Positions 15,357 through 23,388 of a stretch of 37,480 bases of DNA are shown piece by piece (position 1 is the first letter of the stretch; every line of letters starts with the position of its first letter). The DNA comes from Nonomuraea sp. MG754425 (GTDB lineage: Bacteria > Actinomycetota > Actinomycetes > Streptosporangiales > Streptosporangiaceae). A program made the translations under genes and the position numbers. The notes under the pieces are model-generated. The model searched no databases. It was not told where the DNA came from and saw nothing but the letters and a program-made list of their open reading frames with translations. Location: contig NZ_SSXE01000089.1 in assembly GCF_021699195.1 (NCBI RefSeq), positions 1-37,480 on the forward strand, read 5' to 3'.

Positions 15357-15844
15357 CGATTTCCCTTCCTGATCTCGAACGTCACGGCGTCGCGCGGCAC
15401 CCCGTCGACGACCGTCCGGCGCCGGCCCGCCTCGACGAAGCCGAAGCGCCGGTGCAGCCGCATGACCGGCTCGTTGCCGTCGAGCACCTCGCCGCGCAGG
15501 GCGGACAGCCCGAGCGGGCCGAAGGCGTGCTCGACGGCCGCCTGCTCCAGCCCGATCCAGGCCGGCAGCAGCCGGCCCGCCCGCTCCAGCGTGGCGAGGT
15601 CGAGGTAGTAGCCCCAGGTGGCGCTCTCGGGTGTCAGGTGCGAATAGGTGACCACGCCCGTGGCGACGCCGTGGAAGTCGTAGATCAGCACACGCCTGCT
15701 CGGGTCGGCGCGTACGGACGCCCACCAGCGCAGGTGCTCCTCCTGGCTGATCTCGTGCGTGGTGAAGCTGGCTTCGCGCACGCGCGGGTGGTTGCGCCAG
15801 CGGCGCATGTCCGCCAGATCGTCGTCCTGGACGTCTCTCAGCAT
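15353..15844 (-). CDS. pseH: PseH-type N-acetyltransferase (GNAT)
   Basis: A 163-residue GNAT acetyltransferase that N-acetylates the C4 amine made by PseC, using acetyl-CoA. LADMRRWRNHPRVREASF and HEISQEEHLRWW near the N-terminus match PseH, where the WRN block binds the nucleotide sugar. LDGNEPVMRLHRRFGFVEAG is the C-terminal GNAT motif B region. I prefer ATG 15844, which has AAGGGG four to five bases upstream; ATG 15874 would add ten residues but has a weaker site. If a different acyl donor is used, the C7 group of pseudaminic acid could be something other than acetyl, for example 3-hydroxybutyryl. That matters given the ACP module at 1-5849. Confidence 0.9.
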   Translation of the reverse strand: MLRDVQDDDLADMRRWRNHPRVREASFTTHEISQEEHLRWWASVRADPSRRVLIYDFHGVATGVVTYSHLTPESATWGYYLDLATLERAGRLLPAWIGLEQAAVEHAFGPLGLSALRGEVLDGNEPVMRLHRRFGFVEAGRRRTVVDGVPRDAVTFEIRKGNR

Positions 15845-16011
15845 CGCGCCCCTTACCGTTCGTGCTCGGTCCATCGCCCAACGTATCGGATTACGCGTCC
15901 GGTAAAGAGCTCATCAGGGACGGCCATCGGGCGCGGAATCCGCTCGCCCGCCACGGCATGCTGCCCTCGACCGCGTATCGAGCCTCCGTCGAGCCAAGGA
16001 GTGAATCCGGC
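15845..16011. promoter_or_regulatory. Divergent promoter region between pseH-pseI and the 16012 glycosyltransferase
   Basis: 167 noncoding bases of lower GC. On the minus strand, TACGTT about 40 bases before pseH has a weak -35-like CTTTAC 16 bases upstream. On the plus strand, the only clear element is AAGGAG at 15996-16001, ten bases before ATG 16012. The open frame continues across this region from 15862 but lacks a ribosome site, so I treat it as noncoding. Confidence 0.35.
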
Positions 16012-17454
16012 ATGATCCCCCTGCTCAGCGTCGTCGTCCCGATCTACAACGTGGAGCCTTATCTCGCCGAATGCCTGAAATCGCTGGCCGGGCAGAGCCT
16101 GGCCGACCTCGAGGTGGTCCTGGTGGACGACGGCTCCGTGGACGGCAGCCGCCGCGTCGCGGAGGACTTCGCGGCCATGGACGACAGGTTCGTGCTGGTC
16201 GGCCAGCGCAACCTGGGGCCGGGGCCGGCCCGCAACCAGGGCGTCAGGCAGGCCCGCGGCCGTTACCTGGCCTTCGCGGACGGCGACGACGTGGTGCCGC
16301 CGCAGGCGTACGAACTGCTTGTCGGCAAGCTCGCCGAGACCGGCTCCGACCTGGCCTGCGGCGCGGTGCGGCGGCTCGTGGACGGCGGGCTGGAGGAGTC
16401 GACCCTGCACGAGAAGGTGTTCCGGCGCCCGCAGTTGTGCACGCACATCACCGACAAGCAGGTGCTCGTCAGGGACCGCACCGTGTGGAACAAGGTCTAC
16501 CGCCGCGACTTCTGGGACCGGGCGGGCCTGGCCTTCCCCTCGGGCATCTACGAGGACGTGCCGGTCGCCATGCAGGCCCACGTGCTGGCGACCAGCGCGG
16601 ACATGCTGGGCGAGGTCGTCTACCACTGGCGCAAGCGCGAGGAGGGGGCCAACTCGATCACGCAGCGCCGCTCGGAGCTGCCGAACCTGGCCGAGCGGCT
16701 GACCGCCATCCGCGCGGTGCGCGCCTTCCTCGACGAGCGGGCTCCCGAACTGCTCGACGGCTTCGACGGGCTCGTGCTGGAGAAGGACACCGTCTTCCTG
16801 TTCCAGGCGCTGGAGCACTGCGAGGGGGACCCGGGGCCGCTGCTGGAGCTGGGGCGGTCCTGGCTGGCCGCGCTGGGGCCGAACGTGCTGGCCGCCGCGC
16901 CGTCCCTGCGCCGCCTGGAGTTGCACCTGCTCAGGCGCGGCCTGGTGGCGGAGCTGCGCGCGGTGCGGGAGTTCCGGCGCGGGCGCGCGGACGTCACCCG
17001 CGTGGTGCCGCGCGGCCGGCGCACGGCCGGCTGGTACGGCGACTACCCGTTCTTCCGCGACCGCCGCCTGCGCATCCCCGACGAGGTGTTCGACGCCCGC
17101 GATGAGCTGAAGCTGATCGCCAGGGTCGAGGGGTGCGACTGGACCGGGGCCGGCTACCGGCTGCGCGCCCACGTGGCCATCCACCGGGTCGATCGCAAGA
17201 TTCCCAAGGTGGGCCTGTGGCTCAGTGACGGCCGCCGCCGTGTCCCTCTGGAGACCCGGAGGCGGGGGCGGCACGGCTTCGTGGCCTCCGTCGATCCGGA
17301 TCGCCTTGAGGGTGGCGGGCCGTGGCGGTTGCAGGTGCGGGCCGAAATGCGGGGGCTCGTCCTGAAATGCTGGTGCCGTGACGGCGAGGCGAACGGCGCG
17401 TGGCGGTTCTCCGTGCCGGGTTGGTCAAGAAGCGGCATGGACATCCCCCAGTAG
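16012..17454 (+). CDS. Family 2 glycosyltransferase, paralogue of the 8487 gene
   Basis: A 480-residue protein with the same layout as the gene at 8487. A GT-A domain occupies about 1-230: LSVVVPIYNVEPYL, VDDGSVDGS, and FADGDDVVP with the DxD-type metal site. After WNKVYRRDFW and GIYEDVPVAM comes a shorter beta-rich tail that keeps the GWYGDYPFFRDRRLRIP block. The two proteins share the order of all these blocks, so they probably arose by duplication. They may add two different residues of the same repeat unit, or one may prime and the other extend. The start ATG 16012 is chosen for its ribosome site and because homology begins there. A CDP-alcohol transferase follows 48 bases later on the same strand. 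Confidence 0.9.
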   Translation: MIPLLSVVVPIYNVEPYLAECLKSLAGQSLADLEVVLVDDGSVDGSRRVAEDFAAMDDRFVLVGQRNLGPGPARNQGVRQARGRYLAFADGDDVVPPQAYELLVGKLAETGSDLACGAVRRLVDGGLEESTLHEKVFRRPQLCTHITDKQVLVRDRTVWNKVYRRDFWDRAGLAFPSGIYEDVPVAMQAHVLATSADMLGEVVYHWRKREEGANSITQRRSELPNLAERLTAIRAVRAFLDERAPELLDGFDGLVLEKDTVFLFQALEHCEGDPGPLLELGRSWLAALGPNVLAAAPSLRRLELHLLRRGLVAELRAVREFRRGRADVTRVVPRGRRTAGWYGDYPFFRDRRLRIPDEVFDARDELKLIARVEGCDWTGAGYRLRAHVAIHRVDRKIPKVGLWLSDGRRRVPLETRRRGRHGFVASVDPDRLEGGGPWRLQVRAEMRGLVLKCWCRDGEANGAWRFSVPGWSRSGMDIPQ

Positions 17455-17502
17455 TTCCAGACAGTAATCGCTCCGGCGCGCCGCGTGGTCATGCTGGGAT
17501 GC

Positions 17503-18408
17503 ATGAGGACCTATTCGCTGGATGACGTCTACGAGACACGCAAGCGGAGAGACTCCTGGTGGACCGTGTATTTCGTGGACCCGGTCGCCTGCCGGGTCGC
17601 CCTGCCCGTCGCCAATCACACCCGGATCACACCCAACGGGCTCACGGTGCTCTCGCTGGTCCTGGGCGTGGTGTCGGCCGCGTGTTTCGCATCGAACCAG
17701 CTCATAGCGGGCGCAGGCTTCTTCTATCTGAGCTTCATGATCGACTGCGTGGACGGCAAAATAGCCCGGCTCAAGGGCACGGGGACGCCCTTCGGCCTCT
17801 GGCTCGACTACGTGGGCGACCGGATCAGGGTGGTGCTGTGCGCCGCGGGCCTGGCCTACGGGCAGTACGCGCTGACCGGCGACGTGCGCTACGTGGTGCT
17901 GGGCGCGGCGGTGGCCGTCCTGGACCTGTTCAGGTACGTCAACGCGCCGCAGATGAAGCGGGTGCGCGAGGCCGTCAGGGAGGAGCGGGAGGGGCCGGGC
18001 GGCCTGGACGACCCGGATCCCCTCATGGGGCCGGGCCGCCTGCCGGCGGACGATCACCTGCTGGAGGAGGACCCGCTCCTGGCCGCCGATCCCCTTCTGG
18101 GGCCGGAGCGGGAGCGGGCGGGACGGGTGTCCAGGCCGCGGAGCCTGTTCTTCCGGCTCTTCAGGCGGCTCAACCGGTTCCTGGCCCGGCATCGCGTGCG
18201 TTCGCACCTGGTGAGCGGCATCGAGTTCCACGCGGCGGTGTTCGTGATCGCGCCCCTTGCGGGGGCATGGGCGCTGATCCCGCTCGCCGCGCTGTCGGGA
18301 CTCCTGCTGCTCGCCAACGAAGTCTTCCTTGTCTACCGGATGTGGCTCTTCACGCGCAGGCACGGCGCGGGCTCGCCTCAGGAGAGCCGAGAGCACGTTC
18401 TCGTCTAA
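17503..18408 (+). CDS. CDP-alcohol phosphatidyltransferase family membrane protein
   Basis: A 301-residue membrane enzyme. The family motif DxxDGxxAR(x)8GxxxDxxxD is complete in DCVDGKIAR then GLWLDYVGD (about residues 81-107), so the metal and CDP site is intact. Members swap the CMP of a CDP-alcohol or CDP-polyol for another alcohol. Hydrophobic spans lie around 45-80, 108-150 and 245-285. Between the spans (about 160-215) is an unusual soluble insert with acidic DPLL-type repeats (DDPDPLM, EEDPLLAADPLLGPE) followed by a basic arginine stretch. The conserved N-terminus RDSWWTVYFVDP belongs to an actinobacterial subfamily of unknown substrate. I chose ATG 17503 over GTG 17485 and ATG 17491. 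In this locus it may make the lipid anchor or the first phosphodiester of the polymer. Confidence 0.87.
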   Translation: MRTYSLDDVYETRKRRDSWWTVYFVDPVACRVALPVANHTRITPNGLTVLSLVLGVVSAACFASNQLIAGAGFFYLSFMIDCVDGKIARLKGTGTPFGLWLDYVGDRIRVVLCAAGLAYGQYALTGDVRYVVLGAAVAVLDLFRYVNAPQMKRVREAVREEREGPGGLDDPDPLMGPGRLPADDHLLEEDPLLAADPLLGPERERAGRVSRPRSLFFRLFRRLNRFLARHRVRSHLVSGIEFHAAVFVIAPLAGAWALIPLAALSGLLLLANEVFLVYRMWLFTRRHGAGSPQESREHVLV

Positions 18409-18429
18409 GTTTTCGGGGGTTAGTACGAC

Positions 18430-19467
18430 ATGTCCGACAGGCCAGTCTTCGTCATCGGATGTCCGCGGTCCGGCACCACGATGCTCCAGCTCATGCTCCA
18501 CTCGCACCCCCGTATGGCGGTGCCTCCGGAGACGCGCTTCCTCGTTCCCGCTTATTACCGCCGCCGCACGTGGGGCGACCTCCGGATCGCCCAGCGCCGG
18601 CGCGCCCTCGCGGAGTGGATCGCGACCGACCGCAGCACCAAGTTTCGCGAGCTCAAGCTCGACAAGAACGAGTTCGTCCAGCAGGCCGTGGACGGGCCCG
18701 GCTCGCTGGGCTCGGTGATCGGCACGGCCTTCCGCATGTACGCCGACCGGTTCGACAAGGTCCGCTGGGGTGACAAGCGGCCCAGCTACGTCAAGCAGGT
18801 GGACCTGCTGCTGCGGCTCTTCCCCGACGCCCAGTTCATCCACCTGATCAGGGACGGCCGCGACTGCGTGGCCTCGCTGAAGGAGATGCCCTGGTACACC
18901 CTGGACTCCTTCCACGCCGTCTCCACCTGGGCCGAGGCCATCGACGCCGGCGGCCGGCTCAAGCGCACGCTCGCCTCCGACACCTACTACGAGCTGCGCT
19001 ACGAGGACCTCACCGACGACCCGATGACCGAGCTGAAGAAGCTCTGCCACTTCCTGGACGAGGAGTTCTCACCGTCCATGATCTCGCCGCGCGAGGCGGC
19101 CAGTTCGGCGGTGCCCCAGCACAAGGTCTGGCACAGCAACACCCACCGCGAGGTAACCCGCAGCCGCGTCGGGAGCTGGGCCGACCGGCTCGACGACTGG
19201 GAGATCGCGCTGTGCGAGCACATGCTGGGTGACCGGCTGGAGTCCATGGGCTACGAGCTGAGCGGCGTGCCCAAGCCGGCCAAGGAGCACGTCGTCGCCT
19301 GCCAGAAGACGATGCAGAAGCGCAAGGCCAGCCGCATGCGCAAGGGCGTGCGCGACCGCTTCAACCGGCTGCGCGAGCCCAGCCCGGTGGGCGCCCTGCT
19401 CACCACTCGCCAGCGTGCGATGGCGGGGGTCCCGCAGCAGCGCACGGAGCTCACCGAGCCCGTCTGA
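18430..19467 (+). CDS. PAPS-dependent sulfotransferase
   Basis: A 345-residue sulfotransferase-family protein. The 5'-phosphosulfate loop GCPRSGTT is at residues 10-17, and the 3'-phosphate motif LIRDGRDCVASLKEMPW is at about 138-154. ELRYEDLTDDP is the usual helix-strand block before the C-terminal part, and the last 60 residues are basic and probably disordered. It would transfer sulfate from PAPS to a hydroxyl of a glycan or lipid. Only 21 bases separate it from the CDP-alcohol transferase, so they likely form one transcript. No PAPS-synthesis genes are in the window. The natural reading is sulfation of the surface polymer, but a secondary metabolite target is possible. Confidence 0.9.
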   Translation: MSDRPVFVIGCPRSGTTMLQLMLHSHPRMAVPPETRFLVPAYYRRRTWGDLRIAQRRRALAEWIATDRSTKFRELKLDKNEFVQQAVDGPGSLGSVIGTAFRMYADRFDKVRWGDKRPSYVKQVDLLLRLFPDAQFIHLIRDGRDCVASLKEMPWYTLDSFHAVSTWAEAIDAGGRLKRTLASDTYYELRYEDLTDDPMTELKKLCHFLDEEFSPSMISPREAASSAVPQHKVWHSNTHREVTRSRVGSWADRLDDWEIALCEHMLGDRLESMGYELSGVPKPAKEHVVACQKTMQKRKASRMRKGVRDRFNRLREPSPVGALLTTRQRAMAGVPQQRTELTEPV

Positions 19468-19480
19468 CGGCGCCGCCGAG

Positions 19481-19501
19481 GGCCCGGAGCCGACCCGGGC
19501 C
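19481..19501. terminator. Hairpin in repeat copy 1
   Basis: GGCCCGG and CCGGGCC form a perfect 7-bp stem with a 7-base loop, 14 bases after the sulfotransferase stop. There is no T-tract. Position between convergent genes suggests a terminator. Confidence 0.5.
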
Positions 19502-19549
19502 GAGGCTCGTCCGGCGTCGGCGCCGGGCCTGTCTGACGGCGCCGCCGGA

Positions 19550-19569
19550 GGCCCGGAACCGACCGGGCC
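19550..19569. terminator. Hairpin in repeat copy 2
   Basis: The same 7-bp stem recurs with a 6-base loop, 27 bases beyond the stop of the leftward glycosyltransferase. As the stem is symmetric it may act on transcripts from either side. Confidence 0.5.
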
Positions 19570-19596
19570 GGGCTCGTTCGGCGGTGGGGCCGGGGT

Positions 19597-20655
19597 TCAG
19601 CGGTCGATGTGGGCGAACATCGACTCCCACTGGTCCAGCACGGGGTCGAGACGGAAGGTCTCGACCCGTGCGCGGGCGTCGGCGCCCAGCCGCCGCCGCT
19701 CCTCCTCGTCCGCGATCAGCCGCCCCAGCTCGGCCGCGAACGCGGCCACGTCCCCCGGCGGCACCAGCACGGGCCCCGCGGAGCGCACCCCGCCCGACAC
19801 GTCGAAGGCCACCGCGGGCACCCCGTGCGCCGCCGACTCCAGCAGCACCACGGGCAGCCCCTCGTGCTGGCTGGTCAGCCCTACGACGGAGGCCCCGAGA
19901 TACTCGGCGGACATCTCCGCGGCCGGCACCGGCCCCTTGAACACCACCCGCTGGCCCACGCCCACCCGCCAGGCGTGCGCCCGCAGCCGCTCCAGCTCCG
20001 CGCCCGTCCCGACGAGGTGCAACTGCCACGGCTCGGGCGCGCCGGAGCGGGCGAACGCGCTGATCAGCCGGTCGAACCGCTTGACCCCCTCCAGCCGCCC
20101 CACGCCGAGCACCACCGGCGAATCCAGCGCCGACATCTGCGCCGGCCACGCACCGAGCGGGTTCGGCAGCGCGCTCGCGTTCGGCAGCAGCGCGTGCTCC
20201 GAGAACAGCCGGGCGTCGTCCTCACTGAGGAAGACCGCCTGGTCGAGCTCGGGGTAGTGCCGTTTGATCGAGGCCAGGTGCCAGCAGCCGCGGGCGTGGT
20301 CGTACGACCCGTGGTACTGGCCGATCGGCCGCGCCGACTCCGGCAGCAGCCGCGCCGCCCTGGCCACCACGGACGGCGAGGTCATGATCGCGTAGCCGGG
20401 CCCGATCTCGGCGTACAGCGCCTTCAGCCGCCGGTCGGCCCGCCACCGCGCCGGCCCGCCCGCCGCGGCCCGGCGGCCGATCACGTGGTGCCGGTAGAGC
20501 GGCTGCGCCACGTACCGGAACGGGGTGGCGGCCCGCCGCAGGCCGATCACGTGCACCTCGTGCCCGCGCCGCGCCAGCCCCTGGGCCAGGGTGTGGGTGA
20601 CCTGCTGGATCCCGCCGAGGGTGTCGGCGTCGAGACAGGTGAACACGACGGTCAT
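19597..20655 (-). CDS. GT-B glycosyltransferase, family 4 type
   Basis: A 352-residue retaining glycosyltransferase. The N-terminal acceptor domain has the glycine loop DADTLGGIQQVTHTLAQGL. The C-terminal domain begins with VVLGVGRLEGVKRFDRLISA (about 185-205). The nucleotide-sugar EX7E motif is EGLPVVLLE at about 270. SLTSQHEGLP-type wording and the VPPGDVAAFA strand complete the family 4 pattern. Start ATG 20655 overlaps the stop of the TagF-like gene (ATGA), so it is the second gene of a leftward pair. The longer open frame to 22998 is a shadow. It probably adds a sugar to the polyol-phosphate backbone built by its neighbour. The donor sugar cannot be read from sequence. Confidence 0.9.
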   Translation of the reverse strand: MTVVFTCLDADTLGGIQQVTHTLAQGLARRGHEVHVIGLRRAATPFRYVAQPLYRHHVIGRRAAAGGPARWRADRRLKALYAEIGPGYAIMTSPSVVARAARLLPESARPIGQYHGSYDHARGCWHLASIKRHYPELDQAVFLSEDDARLFSEHALLPNASALPNPLGAWPAQMSALDSPVVLGVGRLEGVKRFDRLISAFARSGAPEPWQLHLVGTGAELERLRAHAWRVGVGQRVVFKGPVPAAEMSAEYLGASVVGLTSQHEGLPVVLLESAAHGVPAVAFDVSGGVRSAGPVLVPPGDVAAFAAELGRLIADEEERRRLGADARARVETFRLDPVLDQWESMFAHIDR

Positions 20656-23297
20656 GGACGGGCCCCCTCGAAGAAGTCGGCCACGATCCTGGCCGAGGCG
20701 TCCCCGTGCTCGTCGGCGCACCACAGGGCGTGGAAGGCCGCGTAGCGCTCGGCGTACGAGGCGTGCACGGCGGGCAGTTCGCGCAGCACCGCGACGAGGT
20801 CCTTGGTGGCCGTCAGGCACGGGCCGGGCGCGATGGCGGGCAGGTCGTGGTAGACGCCGCGCTCGGAGAGCCGGTAGTCGTCCCAGTCGTCGATGAAGAA
20901 CAGCATCGGCTTGCCCGTCAGCGCGTAGTCGCACATGACGGAGGAGTAGTCGGTCAGCAGCGCGTCCGAGGCCAGCATCAGATCGTTGATCTCCGGGTAC
21001 GACCCGGCGTCCCGGACGAAGTGCCGCAGGCGCTCGGGCGGGCTGTAGCGCTCGACCGGATGCGTGCGCAGCACCACCACCCAGTCGTCGGCCAGCTCCT
21101 CGGCCAGCAGCTCCAGATCCACCCGTACGGACCTGCCGCTGTTCTTGGCCCGGTCCCGGTACGTGGGCGCGTACAGCAGGACCCGCCGGCCGGGCGGCAC
21201 CTCCAGCTCCCGCCGCACCTCGGCCGCGCGCCCCGCCTCCTGCCGGGCCCGGACGAGCGCGTCGCACCGGGGCGTCCCGCACCGGTACACCTTGCCCGAG
21301 TAGCCGTTCGACGGCAGGAACACCCGCGAGAACTCCTCGCTCGGGGACACCAGCGCGTCCCACCGGGCCACAGCCCGCCGCCACTGCGCGCGCGGTTTGT
21401 CGAAGTCGCCGCGCAGGTCCGGCGCGTCGAACCCGATCGACTTGATCCCCTGCCCGTGCCAGGTCTGCAGGTAGCGGGTGCCCCTGGGCTTGGGGTAGTC
21501 GAGCGGGAAGCCGTGGCTGTCCACCCAGATCCCGGCCCTGGCCATGGTGTAGACGTACCGCCAGCTTCCCCTGCGGACGAGCCGCGCGTCGGCGGGGAAG
21601 TTGCGCCGCCCCTTGGCCACCGACCAGACCGCGTCGATCGGCAGTCCGCGCCGCCGGATCTCCTCGTAGATCGCGCGCGGGCTGCCGCTGTACCCCTTGC
21701 CGACGTCCGACTCGAACAGGGCCAGGTCCCGCCGCTGCGGCAGCACTTTGATCAGCACCTTGTACGCCCGCAGCTTGTTCTCGGGGGTGCTGAGCCGCTT
21801 GACCAGCCGGCGCGCGAGCCGCCGCACCCCCGACCGGGACGCGGGCGCGGGCCGTACGGCCAGGTAGGCGGTGTAGCCCTCGGGCTTGACCGTGCACCCG
21901 GGCAGCTCGACCGGCGCGGTGCGCGGGTCGGCGATGATCCGGTCGGTCGTGGTGTGCCCGTCGGAGGTCCTGGTGAAGCCGATGCGCGGATCGCACCTGC
22001 CCTTCGGCGTGAACGTGACGCGGCTGACGTACCCGCCCTCGCCGGACGGCTCCGGCGAGATCGGGACGCGCTCGTCGCCGAGTTGCAGGAACGCCGTCCA
22101 GTCCACCGGCAGCATGCCGAACGGGTCGTAGCTGCGCACGGTCAGCCGCACCCGGTCGCCGTCCGCGGTCAGGGCCGCGACCTCGTGACGCAGCCTGGAG
22201 GCGCTGAAGGGCAGCTCGGCCAGCCGCAGCCGGGTGATGTCCAGGCGGGGGGCGACCGACGTGCCCCAGTACGTGCGCCCGCCGAGTTGCACCGCCGCCC
22301 GCGGCACGGCCCGTGGCCCGGTCAGCGAGCCCGCCGCCATCCGCAGGTCCTCGGTCCGGTCGTCCATGATGAGCTGGCAGCAGACCCGGTCCAGCGGGTC
22401 GAGGCGCTCGTACACCTCGCCGGGGATCTCCTCCAGGTACGGCCGCACGACCGAGGCGAACTCCTTGACCCACACCGGCTCGCGCAGCGGCAGCGGGTTG
22501 AGGTAGACCCGCAGGTCCTGGCGGACGAATCGGTACTGCCGGTGCGGCACCAGGTCGGCGGCTCCGTACCCGCGCAGGATGTCGTCGCTCAGCCGGGCGG
22601 CGATCACCCGCTGCCGGACGTTGCCGAGGTCGTCGACGCTCAGCGAGATCGAGTCGTTGGTGGCGGCCCGGTGCCAGTGGTAGACCGTCCACGGCACGAC
22701 CGCGAACCTGCGCGCCACGGCGTACAGTTCGGCGGCGAAGACGTGGTCCTCGTAGTGGATGTCCTCGGGGAAGCGCAGCACCTTGTCGCGCAGGAAGGCG
22801 GTGCTGTAGAGCTTGTTGGTGCTGAAGCAGTCGAGGAACAGATCGGGCTCGTGCCTGATGCCCTCGACCACCCGCCGCCTGGCGAACAACGACGGGTAGT
22901 ACGGCTTGAGCCGCCCGGTCGTTTCGTGCAGCCGCGAGATCTGCCCCGACACGAAGTCGGTCCCGGTCCGCTCGATCTCGGCGAGCAGGCTCTTGCACGC
23001 GTGCCTGGGCAGCTCGTCGTCGCTGTCGAGGAACATCAGGTACGGCGCGCGCGCCGCGTCGATCCCGTCGTTGCGCGGCGCCCCGCAGCCGCCGCTGTTG
23101 ACCGGTCTGCGCAGGTAGCGCACGCGCGGGTCGGCCTCCGCGAGCCGCCGCGCCACCTCCGGCGTGCCGTCCGTGCTGGCGTCGTCGGAGATGATCACCT
23201 CCAGGTCGCGCAGGGATTGCCGGAGCACCGAGCGCACTGCCCTGGGCAGGCGGTCGGCGTCGTTATAGGTGATGACGACAACGCTGCAGTCCGGCAT
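20652..23297 (-). CDS. Fusion of family 2 glycosyltransferase and TagF-like polyol-phosphate transferase
   Basis: An 881-residue bifunctional protein. Residues 1-230 are a family 2 glycosyltransferase (CSVVVITYNDADRLPRAV, ISDDASTDGT, FLDSDDELP). Residues about 230-490 are the beta-rich domain shared with the genes at 8487 and 16012. Residues about 510-870 are a CDP-glycerol:poly(glycerophosphate) transferase domain: YLQTWHGQGIKSIGFD holds the catalytic-type histidine, LLYAPTYRDRAKNS and LRTHPVE follow, and LLTDYSSVMCDYALTGKPML is the CDP-binding block. TagF/TarF-type enzymes polymerise glycerol- or ribitol-phosphate at the inner membrane face, so this gene suggests a teichoic-acid-like backbone. 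No CDP-glycerol or CDP-ribitol synthesis gene is in the window. Start ATG 23297 has GGGAGGA upstream, part of a hairpin. Confidence 0.92.
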   Translation of the reverse strand: MPDCSVVVITYNDADRLPRAVRSVLRQSLRDLEVIISDDASTDGTPEVARRLAEADPRVRYLRRPVNSGGCGAPRNDGIDAARAPYLMFLDSDDELPRHACKSLLAEIERTGTDFVSGQISRLHETTGRLKPYYPSLFARRRVVEGIRHEPDLFLDCFSTNKLYSTAFLRDKVLRFPEDIHYEDHVFAAELYAVARRFAVVPWTVYHWHRAATNDSISLSVDDLGNVRQRVIAARLSDDILRGYGAADLVPHRQYRFVRQDLRVYLNPLPLREPVWVKEFASVVRPYLEEIPGEVYERLDPLDRVCCQLIMDDRTEDLRMAAGSLTGPRAVPRAAVQLGGRTYWGTSVAPRLDITRLRLAELPFSASRLRHEVAALTADGDRVRLTVRSYDPFGMLPVDWTAFLQLGDERVPISPEPSGEGGYVSRVTFTPKGRCDPRIGFTRTSDGHTTTDRIIADPRTAPVELPGCTVKPEGYTAYLAVRPAPASRSGVRRLARRLVKRLSTPENKLRAYKVLIKVLPQRRDLALFESDVGKGYSGSPRAIYEEIRRRGLPIDAVWSVAKGRRNFPADARLVRRGSWRYVYTMARAGIWVDSHGFPLDYPKPRGTRYLQTWHGQGIKSIGFDAPDLRGDFDKPRAQWRRAVARWDALVSPSEEFSRVFLPSNGYSGKVYRCGTPRCDALVRARQEAGRAAEVRRELEVPPGRRVLLYAPTYRDRAKNSGRSVRVDLELLAEELADDWVVVLRTHPVERYSPPERLRHFVRDAGSYPEINDLMLASDALLTDYSSVMCDYALTGKPMLFFIDDWDDYRLSERGVYHDLPAIAPGPCLTATKDLVAVLRELPAVHASYAERYAAFHALWCADEHGDASARIVADFFEGARP

Positions 23298-23305
23298 CCC
23301 GCAAG

Positions 23306-23330
23306 TCCTCCCGCTCGTTCCCCAGCGGGA
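23306..23330 (-). promoter_or_regulatory. Hairpin overlapping the ribosome site of the TagF-like gene
   Basis: TCCCGCT (23309-23315) and AGCGGGA (23324-23330) pair perfectly with an 8-base loop. On the coding strand the downstream arm shares its last bases with the GGGAGGA ribosome site, so folding could hide the start of the 881-residue protein. It might instead be the end signal of the coxG transcript. Confidence 0.4.
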
Positions 23331-23388
23331 ATGGGACTGCCCCTGGCGGTGGGGAAGTGACCGGACTTGAGAGAGTATTTGCTGAAAA

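Larger units (their letters stand above)
19462..19583. repeat. Imperfect 50-base direct repeat between convergent genes
   Basis: The stretch beginning GTCTGACGGCGCCGCCG at 19462 recurs at 19531, 69 bases later, and the similarity continues for about 50 bases with a few mismatches and two single-base gaps. The first copy starts inside the sulfotransferase stop region. Each copy carries a GGCCCGG/CCGGGCC hairpin. Confidence 0.85.

Noticed and set aside
20706..23360. 884-codon open frame on the + strand opposite the TagF-like gene
   Set aside because: It is low-complexity Arg/Pro/Val-rich antisense translation caused by high GC at third positions; the minus strand has clear domains.
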